In this document: positions 1-13,768 of the stretch, one piece after another
Position numbering within the stretch: position 1 is the stretch's first letter
Layout: each line of letters opens with the position of its first letter
Assembly (NCBI GenBank): GCA_000827495.1
Contig: KN817518.1
Coordinates: 894,405 to 958,404 of the forward strand
Length of the DNA: 64,000 nucleotides
Reading direction: 5' to 3'
DNA from: Hypholoma sublateritium FD-334 SS-4
Taxonomy: Eukaryota; Basidiomycota; Agaricomycetes; Agaricales; Strophariaceae
The notes under the pieces: generated by a model
Seen by the model: the letters and a program-made list of their open reading frames with translations, nothing else
Told to the model about the DNA's origin: nothing
The model's database searches: none
Made by a program: the position numbers and the translations under genes

Positions 1-55
1 ACACAAAGGAAAAAATCCATCTAGCCCCGCCTATCCAAAGGAAGCATTTGATGAT

Positions 56-1686
<1,631 letters not shown>

Positions 1687-1798
1687 TTTTGAGATGGTGG
1701 TTGGAAGTATGGAGAAGCTGACGTCGGAGTTTCAACGGACAGCGCTTTGGTCACCGTGTAATACTCAGGCTATTCATAAAGCACTACAACTTTCAACA
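1687..1798. promoter_or_regulatory. shared divergent promoter, eIF4A-III / SF3a3
   Basis: Only 112 bp separate the start codons of the two divergent genes, so both promoters must overlap here. I see no clear TATA box. This is inferred from geometry alone. Confidence 0.55.
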
Positions 1799-3699
1799 AT
1801 GGACTCGATTCTCGAGATTCAGCGACAGACGCACGAGGAGGTTGAACGATTTGAACGTGCATTGTACACCCTCCTGTCTCGTCCAAACTCCACCCACGAC
1901 AAAAATTTGCAGAATGAACACAAGGCGTCACAAATACTGGACCGCATCTCAGCGAGGATCACGACATTGAACAACTTATACCAGGACGAAGACGCGAGAA
2001 AAGCAGAATTGGATGCCCTTTCAGCTCCCTCGCAACAGAATGATTTATCGGAATTCTACTCGCGTCTGGGTAAAATCCAAGAACACTATAACAAATACCC
2101 GGATGCCGTGTCAGGAGGCTTTGACCTTGAGATCGCAGCATTCCTGGATGAGCCTGGTCAGGACGGAGAAGATGAATTCGAAGAGGAAGACGGTGAGTGT
2201 AAGTCGCGTTATTTGTCGCCGGTCACTGATACCTGGCATTACAGCCATTGCCCTGCTTTTCTCCGGGGAAGAAGGCTACGGAAAATACCTGGACCTTTAT
2301 GCCAACCATACCGCATACAACAACTTGAAGAACATTGGGAAACGGCCAGGATATCTGCAATATCTCGACATACTCCTTGCCGCCCAAATTGGCCCAGTTC
2401 ACTCTGACCTACCAAAGGAAACGCGGTTAACTAAGGACTTCGAGACGTATGTTGTTGTTCTTTTGATTTCTGGTATTTTCATGCTTACCTTCAAACCTTT
2501 AGCTACATAAAAGATCTCCACAGCTATTTGTTATCCTTCACGAAGAAAACCCAGCCCCTTGAAGATGTCGAGACGCGGCAAAACAAAGCTGCCGTCGAGT
2601 TCGAGACCAAGTGGGGAGCAGACGAGATTCCGGGTTGGGAGGACCCCTCGCAATCAAAGAAGCGGGAAAATGGCACCGAGACAGGCGGCGTATGGTGTAG
2701 TGCTTGTAAGTCCTCTCGCCTTCCGTTTTCATCATTAGCGCTGATTCCAATACACCCTTTCAGGCCAAAAACAGTACTCAAAGCAGACCGTGTACGATGC
2801 ACACCTTACCTCAAAAAAGCATATCAAAGCTGTAGCAAAACAAGCATCTTCCGGGGAACCTGCTGCGAACCCTAATGGTTCTGGGCATACGGATGCGACA
2901 AACCATCCAATTCAGTCGTCTGCAAGGCTTCGCATCAGAAATTCTGCATACTATACTCATCTATCTACCGAACTTCTCGTGGCGTTGGTTCCTATCTTGA
3001 ACGAGACCAAATCGAACGTAGAACGCCGGTTCTCACTAACGGCAAGGGAACGTGAACAAGAACTTCTCGAACAAGCAAACCCAACAGTGGCACCACCGCC
3101 TGCCGCGGTTGATGGTGTCGTCGAGGAGGAGGAGGAAGAGGAAAGGATATATAACCCTCTGAAACTTCCTCTTGGCTGGGACGGGAAGCCAATTCCTTAC
3201 TGGTTGTATAAGCTTCATGGTCTTGGAGTAGAGTATCGGTGTGAGATCTGTTCGGATCACGTCTACATGGGAAGGTGCGTCTCGACCTTTCATGGATGTG
3301 GGTTTTGTAAATTTATCTCTAATACGATAATAGGAAAAACTTTGACCGCCATTTCCAAGTACGTTCATTTCATTTCGGTGTGTTTTGTTAAGCGTGTGCT
3401 TACCACTGTTTATTTCTTAGGAATCACGGCATGCATTCGGTATGCGCGCTCTTGGACTCCCTAATACCAAACATTTCCATGAAATTACCAAAATTGAGGA
3501 TGCTCTAGCCCGTAAGTCGAAAATCTTTCCACTTAATGCTTTCACTTTCTCATTGCAAGATACAGTGGCCGAGAAGTTAAAGCAAGAGGGCCGCCACGAA
3601 ATCTTTGAGCAAGAAACCATGGAAGAGCTCGAAGATGATGAAGGCAACGTGTACAATCGCAAGACATATGATGATCTCAAGAAGCAAGGTCTGATATAG
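1799..3699 (+). CDS. PRP9: Splicing factor 3A subunit 3 (SF3a60 / Prp9)
   Basis: Component of the SF3a complex of the U2 snRNP, needed for branch-site recognition in pre-mRNA splicing. The protein starts MDSILEIQRQTHEEVERFER, the typical N-terminal helix of SF3a60, followed by a DLSEFYSRLGKI segment and an acidic stretch. The C-terminal part has PYWLYKLHGLGVEYRCEIC followed, across introns, by an HFQ..RHAFGMRALG block: this is the matrin-type C2H2 zinc finger that contacts U2. The chain ends LKKQGLI at 3699. Introns are visible near 2200, 2500, 2710, 3280-3420 and 3510. The Glu-rich linker (about 3125-3150) is encoded by a GAG/GAA repeat. Length, about 500 residues, matches the family. Confidence 0.92.
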
Positions 3700-3798
3700 C
3701 CTATCCATGTGCGTTTGATCTATCCGTCTTTTTCCTTGTGCTGGGAGACAGCTGTTCTGTCTGCAGTGTGTACAAATACATGAATTTATTCCACGTAA

Positions 3799-6700
3799 TC
3801 ATGAACCATGCGTTTCCTGTGTATCTGTCGACTTCGAACTGCGTGGAGGAGGTGCTGGCGCGGGGCGTCGCGTACTCGTTTGAACCGGCGCCATTGGTGC
3901 GTGCAACGTGAGTGCGTGAGAATAGAGTTCTTCGTCTGATGAAGAGGGTGACGATGACAGAGGAGACGTATATGGGGACTCGAACGGATTTTTTCTCTTG
4001 TAGAGATCCAATTTTTGGATATCTGTGAGAGATATCACACCAGCCGGGGTCTCTGAAAAAGCCTTCAGTTTCTTTTGCGGGTTTTTAGATATCTCAGAAA
4101 ATAATTTACCAGAGCTATCCCACCATGCCTTTTCATCTGTGCTGGGCGGCGGAACTGCAAGGAAGCGCTCAGATTCATTGGAGATTATCGGCTGGTTCAG
4201 AATAGCGACATACGTTCTTCCATATCATCTGGCAAGATGAGGTTTGCGAGTTTCTCGTCCAATTTTTCTCCTGGGTCCGTGGACACGATGCCATCGAGAA
4301 GCATGCGCGACAGGGTGGCCTTCTTGACTGGGTCGATAATGCGGATCTCGGCTCTGAAAGTTGCAAAGACTTTCGGCGACGGATGAGAGGTGGAATAAAG
4401 CAACTTATAATAGGCTTGCACGACGAACCTGGCTTGTGGTCAGATCCTCGTAACTCAGCCCTAGAATAGACAGCAAGTTGAAGCGCATTGCCGCGGTGCA
4501 ATATGCGGTCTGTAGATAATCAACGTCATCGAAAGTTCGCCAGCCGATATCTGGGGCTAACTTACCTGTCCAAGCTGGTATCCTCATTTTCTCACTTGTG
4601 TCGTAGTTGTCAGTTCCGAGGTCATACCGGTAGGTTGGACGAAAGAGAAGAGGCCCCTCTTCATATCCGGCAAAGGCGGCCTTAGCATCCATTGCCTGAC
4701 GCAGCTGCGAGTAATAAAGGTTAATTTGATTCATGTGCGCGATAAAAGAATGAAGACTCACTTGGTCAGCTGCGACAAGTGGGTCAAAGTCGTCATGCTC
4801 TGCTAGCGAGCGAACAGTGGGATTATCTAAATCAATGCGATAATTAGTATCAGCAAGCCAGATAATATTCCTGTCGACGTCGTATTAATGATAGTCGCTT
4901 CATACAGATATATTGCTCCTAACTCATGACTGTGTATCGTCTTTCCCTTCTGGAAATGAAGTCCGTGTGTGATAGTTCGATAGTCTGCGTTTCTTTCTTC
5001 GACATTGGAGTGCCCGGCCGCTAGATGAGCCGTCAAGAAGCAAAAACTGGTATCGTGATAGTCGAGCCGGATCCCAACTGCGCCTTTGTTTCCGGACATC
5101 CCTCGCAGGCCAGTCTATGACAAATGATGTGGGCAACGATTTTGAAGTGTCGTAAAGAGGCATTACCTTTCGCGATGTCCCTTCCACATTTCTGATGACA
5201 GGCGTTAACTCGGATTTCACCAGAACTAAGAGGGCTGTTCCGACGAGCTGGATTAGATGGTGTGAGTAATGACGGCACGGAGTGCTTAATCGAGACAGAC
5301 ATACTTGTTCACTTCTCAGAAGGACATAATCATTTTTCTTGCTTGGACGGCGATCAAGAGTGTCTAAAATTCTATCTTCCCAGATACGTCTGCTAAGAAT
5401 CAGTATCAATTGATCATAAAATAACTAAGCAGGGTGCGAACCGTTTTTCTGGATCAGTCTGAACGATTTGCTGGGCTGTCAAGGGTACAATTTCCTGAAA
5501 TCCAAGGACAAACATGTCTGGCCTGGCCACAATAAATATATATAGTCTTTATGCAACGGTAAACGCACTCATTCATATCTGGAAGATGTGGTTAGCACTT
5601 TGATATTTAAATGAATATGCATTTCGCTCACTCGGCCGGGGAAACAACCAGGGCAATAGGGATTCAGAAGGGGGCTAAACGAGGAGAAAATCTTAGTAAC
5701 CATGTCTAATATCTGACCGGCAAGTATCATACCCTGCCGTTCAAGTTCCATGTCCCTACGAATATCGAGCATTGCTTTGATGTGGAATATTCTGCGGATC
5801 TAAAATCGCGTGTCAAGCGACCCGGCGGTGATATCGTAAGATAGTGGATAAATGTACCGTCGGTCCAACGTAGCCCGGACGTAGTCGTGTATCGGATCGT
5901 AAATAGTCACTTGTAGCTGGTTACTGAGATTTCCCTGCAAATGTTGATGTTTCAGCGATTTGATTTCCACTGCAAGGGAATATTTTAACCAAAAACATGT
6001 CAATTGCAACCTGTTTTCCCTTGTCTTGAAAATTGTTGATGTAGGCCCTTGAGACGCTTTTAGTTGCATCCGATAAAACGCCTTCGGGTACAAATGAGCG
6101 GAGAACTAGAACCAGGGGAAAATGTCGCGTACCAGCAAGTGTACGTTTCCCACTCCTAGTGAAACTTGTGTTTAGAGCTCCCGTCCCAGCATATATGCGA
6201 GACAAGGCATCGCCGTTCTCGGCCCAAAGTTCCCGATGATGTGTCCAGAGCACATTTGAGTGGAACCACTCACGGCGAACAAGAATCAGATATTGTTCTA
6301 GGGTTGTTCTAGACAAGATATCCTGTACGAAGTTAGTCCTGTCCAAACTATGAACAAGAGAAAGCACCCCAATGTAAATATAACATAACAGTTTCAGCAC
6401 ACGAGTGTCACTCACCAATCCAAGCAGTTAGTTCTGAACACTCCTTTCTGATTTGTGATGATTTCGTCCGTTGCTGCATCACACATGATAAAACCAAATT
6501 TATCAACGTGGTCGACGATACTCTCCATCCGCCTGGAATCCAGGGTGTGAGTACAGGAAGCATCCAGTAGAAAATTACAAACTTGAGTTCTTTGGTGACG
6601 CTCTCATGCCCTACAGTTCTCACCGAATTGTGAAAATCGAAATGGGTAATGCTCAAATCGTCACCGAGGGCAGCACGAGCTATTTGCAGATGGCGGGCAT

Positions 6701-8045
6701 AAGCGTTCGTCAGTAAAGCTTCGTTTTCCTTTTGGCCGAGGAGATTGATGGCGTGAATTAACCCATACTCTTCCATGAGTTGGTATAGGTGCCGCTCGAA
6801 GGCAGGCTGCGATGCATGTGGTCGAGTAATCTGAATTCGGTGCCCAAATGTCTGCAGTCCTTGTTGTTCCCAGAAAACTTTAATAAGTGGCCCAGTCAGA
6901 TCGGCGCGACTCTCGGATAGGTAGGAGTACGTACGTGGGACGCTTCCGCGTGCTTGTACGTAGCTTACACAATGCTGATCGGTGGTGAACACGGTTTCTG
7001 TCTGAAAGATCATTAAACATGGAGGTAATAAAATTTCGGGGGTGGGGATGTACTTCAACAAAATTAGCCGTATTTCCGTCGTCGTCCACGCCCCGGGTGT
7101 TGAATCTAGTTCCGGCTCTTTTCCACCCTAGCCTAGATATCAATGCGAGAGTTGCAACCATCGGGGCTCCGTCCGTGGGCGGCGCTGGAAGCGGCATCGT
7201 GAATACGCCCACATAGCCTTGTATTGCCAATATCTATAGAAGGATAGGTGAGAACACGTAGAGCAATTAAATGAACGAAATCTCCCTCACAATAAATTGA
7301 CATCGATCCAGGTCATCTCGTTCATGAGGATCCAGCCTTTCGCGAAAGTCGATCAGGCTGCGTATAATATATTCGTTCCACACAAATCTCTCGTCGAAAG
7401 TCAAAGTCTCGTGTGACCGTTTCGAATCTCTCGCAAGGCGAACGGCCAACCGGGACGAGAGATCCCAATTAGATTCAATGGCGTAGTAGAATGTCCCAGA
7501 CGACAAGATTTTTGTCAGCGGCATGCATGGGTGCTCAAACACGGTCGGTGCGGTTTGACTGTAGGGCTCTCGGTAGTTGGATTCTAAGTCCGGACTCAAA
7601 CCCGGGTCTGTGGCCGCAGCAGAGAGGTCATCCCATGTCGCCGAGGTCAAGCTGTAGAATGAGACTTCATGAATACGCGCCACAGATTCTGGATGTGTCC
7701 CCGATGGCCTCGTATTTCCTATATCAGTGGCACTAGTGATAAGAGCAAGAAATATGTCTAACATTGGCACGGTGCAATATTAGCAAGCAACATACTGGAT
7801 TTGAGAGAAGCAAACCGACCGTTTTCTACTGCAATCAGACCCATGCATCCTTTCACAACCCTATTTGTCAAGCGAACTAGAGACGAGAAGTCGATTTGGT
7901 CTTTGTGAAGGAATTCAACGATGGCCTTAGATGGACCGTCTCCTGGGCGAAACACGAGAGCTCGGCTGGGACGTCCGAGCCGTTCGTCATGAGATGAGGT
8001 GACAAGATACAGAACCCGGGGATTGCTTGCAAGATAGAGATACAT
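3799..8045 (-). CDS. Synaptojanin-like phosphoinositide phosphatase (SAC + inositol 5-phosphatase)
   Basis: Two-domain lipid phosphatase like yeast Inp51/52/53, which removes 4- and 5-phosphates from phosphoinositides at the plasma membrane and endocytic sites. The start ATG (8043-8045) gives [15 protein letters not shown], the usual SAC beginning. The SAC catalytic motif is split by an intron near 6420: joined, it reads RTNCLDCLDRTN, so CX5R is intact. The 5-phosphatase domain shows [14 protein letters not shown] (about 5480-5520), [27 protein letters not shown], a variant ADTNYRI box and [16 protein letters not shown]. After a 60-nt intron the C-terminal tail is Pro/Ser-rich with one NPF tripeptide ([10 protein letters not shown]) and APAPPPRS, typical of links to EH- and SH3-domain endocytic proteins. 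There are many introns. Substrate preference cannot be read from sequence. Confidence 0.9.
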
Positions 8046-8262
8046 GATGGCCACGAAATCTTACGCGTTCATGTGCGTGGTTCAGGAAATAAGGTCCTGA
8101 GCGGGCTGTTGAGACGACAGTGGCATTGGACGGCGACAATGAAGCTCCCAAACAGTCCCTTTGCGTCATGCTTGCCGTAAACGGCCATTACCCACGGTAA
8201 CTATGTGAGCCGCTCAACACCTTTCGGCTCCGTTCTTAGCGCTTCAGCTCTTATCTTAGGAG

Positions 8263-10546
8263 ATGATACGCTGGAGCAATGCGCTCCTGCGGTCGCGTTG
8301 TACGCTATCACGAACGAGTCCATCTTCTCTCTGCCTAAATTCACCAGACATGAAGCAGCGATCGCTCCACAAGAAGGCATACGCGCCCACTGCGCATCTT
8401 TCTCCCTCCGAAACACGGGAAGAGTGAGCGGCAAATCTCAACGGAAATCGTTTCTGCGTACGCTGACTTGAGCATTTCCAGAATCCCAGTAATCAATCCA
8501 GCTACAGGCGAAACCCTTTGCGTGTATGTAGGCTGCAGTGTTGTGCGACTAAATTGACGCTCTGGATATTCTAGAGTCGCGTCCGCCTCGGAAGGCGACG
8601 TGAATGCCGCCATCCAGAACGCGCAGCAGGTCTTCGAATCCGGCGTGTGGTCGCGTTCGCCCACTTTGACGCGCTCCAAAGTTCTGTCAAAGCTCGCCCG
8701 AATCCTGGAGGAGAACATACCGCGCCTGGCTGTGGTGGAAACGCTGCAAACTGGACGGACAATTCGAGAGATGAACGCGCAGCTGGGACGCCTTCCGGAG
8801 TGGCTGTAAGCACCCATTATTTTATTTTGATTATATTCTTTCTGATTCGTATGGCTTCACCTAGAGACTACTTTGCAGCCGTTCTGCGTACACATCAGTC
8901 TTTCGTAGCACCTGCGCAGGGTAAGCTATTGAATTATGTCGAGAGAGTGCCTCTAGGTGTTGTCGCGCAAATTACTGTGAGTAATCTCCATCATGATTCA
9001 ACAACCTGCCTTTGAACGCGTGTATAAGCTAGCCATTTAACCATCCTCTATTAATCGCTATCAAGAAAATTGCGCCGGCGCTAGCAGCTGGGAACAGCGT
9101 CATCGTGAAGCCTTCAGAAGTGAATATTGCCTCTAACCATGGGCACCAATTTTCTCTAATTCGCGGTACAGCTAGCACCGATCACCGTCCTGGAGCTCGC
9201 AGAAATGGCAGAGGCGGCTGGCCGTACGTATCCTTTTCCATTCACGAATGCCTGCTGATTTTGGACTGTCTTTATCAGTGCCCGCAGGAGTTTTGACTAT
9301 TCTACCTGGCCGCGGACATACCACCGGCAAGCAGATCGTCAAAAACCTTTGGGTCAGGAAAGTCGACATAACGGTAATTTCTCCCCTCAGTACGGCCCCT
9401 TTCACGACCTAACGTGACCAGGCGGGAACACAAACAGGGCGCGCTCTGGGAAGCATCGTCGGAGCTAATTTAGCAACTTACACAGCTGAACTCGGTGGCA
9501 AAGTACGCCAATGTTCCTCTCCATATATTTGACAGCCAGGCTGAGTGTACTTCAGGCCCCAATTATCGTCTTCGAAGATGCAGATATCGAAAACGCCGTC
9601 AACGGAGTAGCCTTCGCCTCCTTCGTAGCATCCGGACAGACCTGCGTGTCTGGCACTCGGATCCTGATCCATTCCAATGTTTACGACGCCTTCATGCAGC
9701 GCTTCTTGCAAAAAGTCGAAAGCATCCGACGGCGAATGGGAAATCGTGCGTTTGCTATCTCGCATACGCGACTATTCTTCTGATAAAATCGCGGATAGCG
9801 TCAAATCCCAAGTCGACGATGGGCACCGTGATTTCCATGCACCATCTCAAGAGAATAGACGCCACGGTAAAACACGCCGCGAAGACCGCCTCTGTAGTTG
9901 CTGGAGGCGAGCCGATGGTTGGCACATCTGAGCTTGACGGGTTTGATTTCTCGAAGGGTTCCTTCTATTCGCCCACCGTCATTGCGGACGTGGAGACGAC
10001 CGACGAGATCTGGCAAGAGGAAGTGTTCGGGCCTGTCGTTGTGGTGAAGCGCTTTGAGGTGCGCGATGCAATTCCACTTTCGCTGATTAGAGGACTGAGA
10101 TGAATATTACAGAGCGAAGCGGACGGCATCCGTTTGGCGAACGCAAGCAAATATGGGCTCGGAGCAGGTATTTGGACCGCGGACTTGTCCCGGGCGCATC
10201 GCGTCGCTGCTGCAATCGAGTCGGGCCTCTGCTGGGTGAATACCCACCACCGAAATGATCCCAGCTCTCCTTGGTGAGTCTGAGTTGAATTTTATGCTGT
10301 TCCAAATATTGAGCAATTTTCACGTAAGGGGTGGAATGAAAGAAAGTGGTATCGGACGTGAGAATGGACTGGAGGCGTTTGAAGCATGTAAGCGACATCT
10401 GCCGACGCTGGGGAAACCTAAATGCTTATTAGCGTCCGTCAGATACCCAAAGCAAGTCGACTATTGTCAACATCGCGACCGCGGAGGAAACCAGGAAGAG
10501 CGACGATTGGTTTGCAGACACCGAGGAGGTGCGCCGGTATGGCTGA
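8263..10546 (+). CDS. NAD(P)-dependent aldehyde dehydrogenase
   Basis: ALDH-superfamily oxidoreductase converting an aldehyde to its acid. In order: PVINPATGETLC, NYVERVPLGVVAQIT, AGNSVIVKPSE, the catalytic glutamate motif TAELGGK, the nucleophile in SGQTCVSGTR, EEVFGPVVVVKRFE and WGGMKESGIGRENGLEAF. The last exon ends FADTEEVRRYG at 10546. Introns are short and all borders I checked keep frame (for example 9499-9560 and 10060-10110). The 5' end is uncertain: the exon at about 8263-8413 (ATG at 8263 or 8350) splices in frame into PVINPATGE but lacks the usual ALDH N-terminal sheet. From 8263 it would start MIRWSNALLRSRCTLSRTS, which resembles a mitochondrial presequence. Substrate unknown; the overall look is betaine-aldehyde/non-specific ALDH. 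Confidence 0.85.
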
Positions 10547-10632
10547 TCAGTTCGTGCAAGAACATGTCGTGTCTTCCAACCCACTCCGTACTAGTACAAT
10601 ACCATACATACAAGGAACATATATAACCGCAT

Positions 10633-11644
10633 CTAGCCTGTCGTCTTGATCGCCTCCGGTCGTTCTGTCGTCTAATATATTGTAAATGGGTGAATATAAG
10701 TCCACGAGGGCAAGACAAGATCCCGACCTGTCCGCTTTCTACAGGCGCTTCGTCGATAAAGTCGGGCATCTTGTTCAGATCGGCAAGGTACGAAGGGCCC
10801 TCCTCTTCTTCTTCCAGCGCGAGTGCGTCGAGTTCTACCATCGAGACAGGCGTAAGACAATCCCCTCGGTGGAGAAGCGAAAGAGCCAACTGACCCGCTT
10901 CCAAATCCGCCTCGTCAATCTCGTCAGGCACGGCATACGACCGCCCGAGCGTCTCCTGTATCTCATTCGCCTGCTCGAGCAGATCCTCCATGTCATAGTG
11001 CATGCTCTGCCCCCACACCCATCAGCACACCCACAGACCAAAACCCCCCCGACAAACACACGCACCTCGATCTTGTCGATGTCGATCTTCCCGTACTGGC
11101 GGCGCATCTCCTTGTTCGCGACCTGCATCGCGTCGACGGTCGCCATCGTGTTGCGCAGGTTGTCCGTCGCGAGCGCGGCGCTCTCCATGTTGAACGTCTG
11201 CTGCGTGAGCTGCGCGATCTGCGCCTCGTACATGCGCTTCTGCTTCAGCGTGCGCAGCGCGCGCTGCTGGATCGCGTCCTGCGCGCGGATGACGGGTCAG
11301 CGGGTGCGGTGGCGTGGGGAGAAGGGGGGGGGGGTACCTTTCCCGGGCCTGGGCGCAGCTTGGCCATCTGCTCCTTGTACCGCCCGAGCTCGCCGTCGAG
11401 CTTGCGGATCTTCACCTCGATCGTGGACATCCGCTCATCGGTCTATAGAGTGCACGACACGTCGAGGAAAGAGGAAAGAGGCAAAGTCCAGCCAAGGACG
11501 AAAGGGCGACACGAGAACCATGAGGGGCAGACTATCAGCACACAGCTCGTCCTGGGTAAAAGGGCGAGTACTGACAGAGTTGATCGCATCCTGCAGACTG
11601 GGCTTGGGCTTCTTGCTCGCGGACGACCCGAAGAGGCGGTTCAT
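10633..11644 (-). CDS. VPS60: ESCRT-III-associated protein VPS60 (CHMP5)
   Basis: Snf7-family protein that acts late in ESCRT-III assembly at endosomes and binds Vta1 (LIP5) to stimulate the Vps4 ATPase. It starts MNRLFGSSASKKPKPSLQD at 11644; the next exons read STDERMSTIEVKIRKLDGEL, DAIQQRALRTLKQKRMYEAQ, TFNMESAALATDNLRNTM and the acidic C-terminal DLLEQANEIQETLGRSY...PSYLADLNKMPDF. A final short exon after an intron ending near 10669 gives TTERPEAIKTTG and a TAG at 10633-10635. The intron after KLRPGPGK starts with a donor followed by an 11-base C run (minus strand). Codon usage is very GC-rich compared with the ALDH next door. It lies on the same strand as DID2, 6 kb away. Confidence 0.9.
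11324..11334. repeat. homopolymer G11 inside a VPS60 intron
   Basis: An uninterrupted run of 11 G (C on the coding strand) lies directly behind the 5' splice site of a VPS60 intron. Such runs are often length-variable and error-prone in assemblies. Confidence 0.9.
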
Positions 11645-12021
11645 TGTGGTCTAGCGGTGACCCTTGTCGCGTAGATTCTCTGTTGATGATCTCGAGCTCA
11701 AATACACAGGTATCACGAAGTGGGTAAAGCAGACAGTGGAGAAGGAAGACAAATGCAGACGGGATGCGCAGCGGCTGCAAGATAGAGTCAGATATCACCG
11801 TCCGAGCTTTCAGCGGACGCGTGGCCGGGCCGGAAATAGAATGTGTGACACAGTGACGTCAGGGGCGCTTAACAAAACGACGAATGCCAGCGTCTATGGC
11901 AAGTCAACGGAAATTTGGTTAGAGACCAATGGCAGGACAAAATAACAGCCCAGAGAAAATGTACAGCTCTGTATACGACGTACACCCAGTAAAAATATTT
12001 TTATTTACATATTTATCCTGT
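11645..12021. other. intergenic, VPS60 upstream / acetyltransferase 3' flank
   Basis: 377 bp between the VPS60 start and the stop of the acetyltransferase gene (both minus strand). It must hold the VPS60 promoter. A 93-codon open frame (11664-11945, +) has no family resemblance and starts at a non-ATG codon. GC content drops here relative to the flanking genes. Confidence 0.6.
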
Positions 12022-13661
12022 CTATGACAAGAATCCCCGGATCGCACCACCCACATTCAGCACATCAATTCTGCGCAGGCGTCAGGAGCAAACAAAGAAA
12101 GACAAAATAAATCCACCCACAGGAAAGTGTCGTGCCCCCACACGCCGCCAAGCTCGTAGTAGCTCACCTGCTCGTTGCCGCCCATGCGCAGCGCGTCCGC
12201 GACCTCGCGCTGCTGCTCGACCGTGAACAGGATATCACTCTGCACACCGAGCACAAGCGTCGGGATGTGCGCGAGCGGCGCGAGGCCCGCGGCGAGCGCG
12301 GGCAGGTGCGGGGGCGGGTTGGGCGGCGGCGGGTGCGATTTTGAGTGCGATGTCTTCTGCGTCGAGGGCTGCTTGGGCGCATGTGCGGTGGGCGCGAACG
12401 GGCGCACGCCCAGCGCGTCGAGCGCGGGCCCGGTGAGGTCGAAGAGGTCCATCGCCTTGGATATGTACAGCAGGGAATTGGCGTCGTACTTGAGGCAGAA
12501 TTGCTCGCCCTGGGGTAATGCATCAATGTCTACTCCCTGATTATTTGACTAGACGTCGCTTACCTGGTGATCGAGGTACGTCTCGATGAGGAAATCGGGA
12601 CACAGGGCGGGCGCACGCGCAGGGCCGGCGTGGGCTGTTGGCTCTTCGCCAGGCGCGCTGGGGGTCAGTTGGCGCCCGAAGCGCAGATCCCATTCGGGCC
12701 CGGAGCGGTATGTAATCGTCGCGATCTCTGCGGTGCATCAGCGCGCGTTCAGGGACGTATGAAAGGACGTACGGCGGGCAAGCTTCATGCCGGTGTGGGG
12801 CGGCAGGCCGTCATAATAGAAACCATTCTTCCAATTAGGGTCGGCCATGAGGACTAGGGCGGCTGATCAAACGTCGGCGTGCGCTGCGGGTAGATAAGAG
12901 GACGCACCGCTGCGCTGTGCAAAGCGCATCGCAATCGCAGACGGGCTGCTCCTGGCGGTGCCGCTGATGCTGACGATTTTTCCGATGCGACTGGGGTGCA
13001 GCCAGCCGGCGGCGAGGCTCTGCATGGCGCCCATGGAGCAGCCGACGCTGGCGTAGAGCTTGTCGATGCCCATGCTGTCCATGAGGCGGAACTGGGCGTT
13101 GACCATGTCGAAGATGGAGAGGACAGGGAAGCGGGTGCCCCAGGGCCTGCCGGTGGCCTGCTCGATGGACGAAGGGCCGGTGGAGCCGTAGCAGCCGCCG
13201 AGGACGTTGGTGCAGACGATGAAGAACTGGTCTGTGTCGAGGGCCTTTCCGGGGCCGATGAATTTGTCCCACCAGCCGGGGGCTGGATTGGCGGGGGTGG
13301 CGGCGGCATGCGAGGACGCGGAGAGCCCGGTGTGGAGGAGGATGACATTGTCCCTGGCGGCGTTGAGGGTGCCCCAGGTCTCGTAGGCGATGTCGAAGGC
13401 GGGGAGGGGTGCATCCGGGTGGTAGACGAGGGGGAGGGGCTTGGGGTGGTGGAATGTGTGGTACGAGGTGGGGTTCGGCCGCGCATACGGGGGCTCTGGG
13501 CCGGAATCGCAGGCGGGATCGGCGCTGCGGGCGATGAGGCGGGACTCCCTGGCGGCGTGCGCGTCGACGCAGGGGAAGCTGGGGCGGGCCGTGGAGATCG
13601 CGCGCGCGGTGCGGGCGAGCGCGCCGAGTCTGTGCGCGCGGCGGAGGGCGATGGAGGCCAT
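12022..13661 (-). CDS. Homoserine/serine O-acetyltransferase family (MetX/Met2/CysA type), probably mitochondrial
   Basis: Alpha/beta-hydrolase acyltransferase that acetylates homoserine (methionine pathway) or serine (cysteine pathway). Starts at 13661 with [20 protein letters not shown], an Arg/Ala-rich, acid-free stretch fitting a mitochondrial presequence. Then [60 protein letters not shown], the nucleophile elbow [25 protein letters not shown] (catalytic Asp) and [10 protein letters not shown] (catalytic His). A last intron leads to [15 protein letters not shown] and TAG at 12022-12024. The GGC-GSTGPSS motif and the mitochondrial-type N-terminus fit S. pombe Cys2 / A. nidulans CysA (serine acetyltransferase) better than yeast Met2, but that is inference. 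A His/Pro-rich insert lies in the cap region (about 12290-12400). Very GC-rich. Confidence 0.85.
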
Positions 13662-13768
13662 GATGGCGGGTGACAAAGCGAGGCGCAGCGCGTGGCCGGA
13701 TTGGGACCCTAACCTCAGCTTGGGGGCTGCAACTTTTTCAGAGTAGTCCCGCCCACCACCACGCATGG
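13662..13768. promoter_or_regulatory. short divergent promoter, acetyltransferase / Ser-rich orphan
   Basis: About 107 bp between the acetyltransferase start and the inferred first ATG of the plus-strand orphan. If the orphan actually starts at 14226 this gap would be 564 bp. I see no clear TATA box. Confidence 0.4.

Noticed and set aside
6400..6440. Apparent loss of the SAC catalytic motif
   Set aside because: An intron splits it; joined exons give RTNCLDCLDRTN.
11664..11945. 93-codon plus-strand open frame between VPS60 and the acetyltransferase
   Set aside because: Starts at a non-ATG codon, no family resemblance, overlaps the VPS60 promoter.
12996..13673. 225-codon Gly/Ala/Glu-rich plus-strand frame
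   Set aside because: Exact antisense shadow of the acetyltransferase exon in a GC-rich block.
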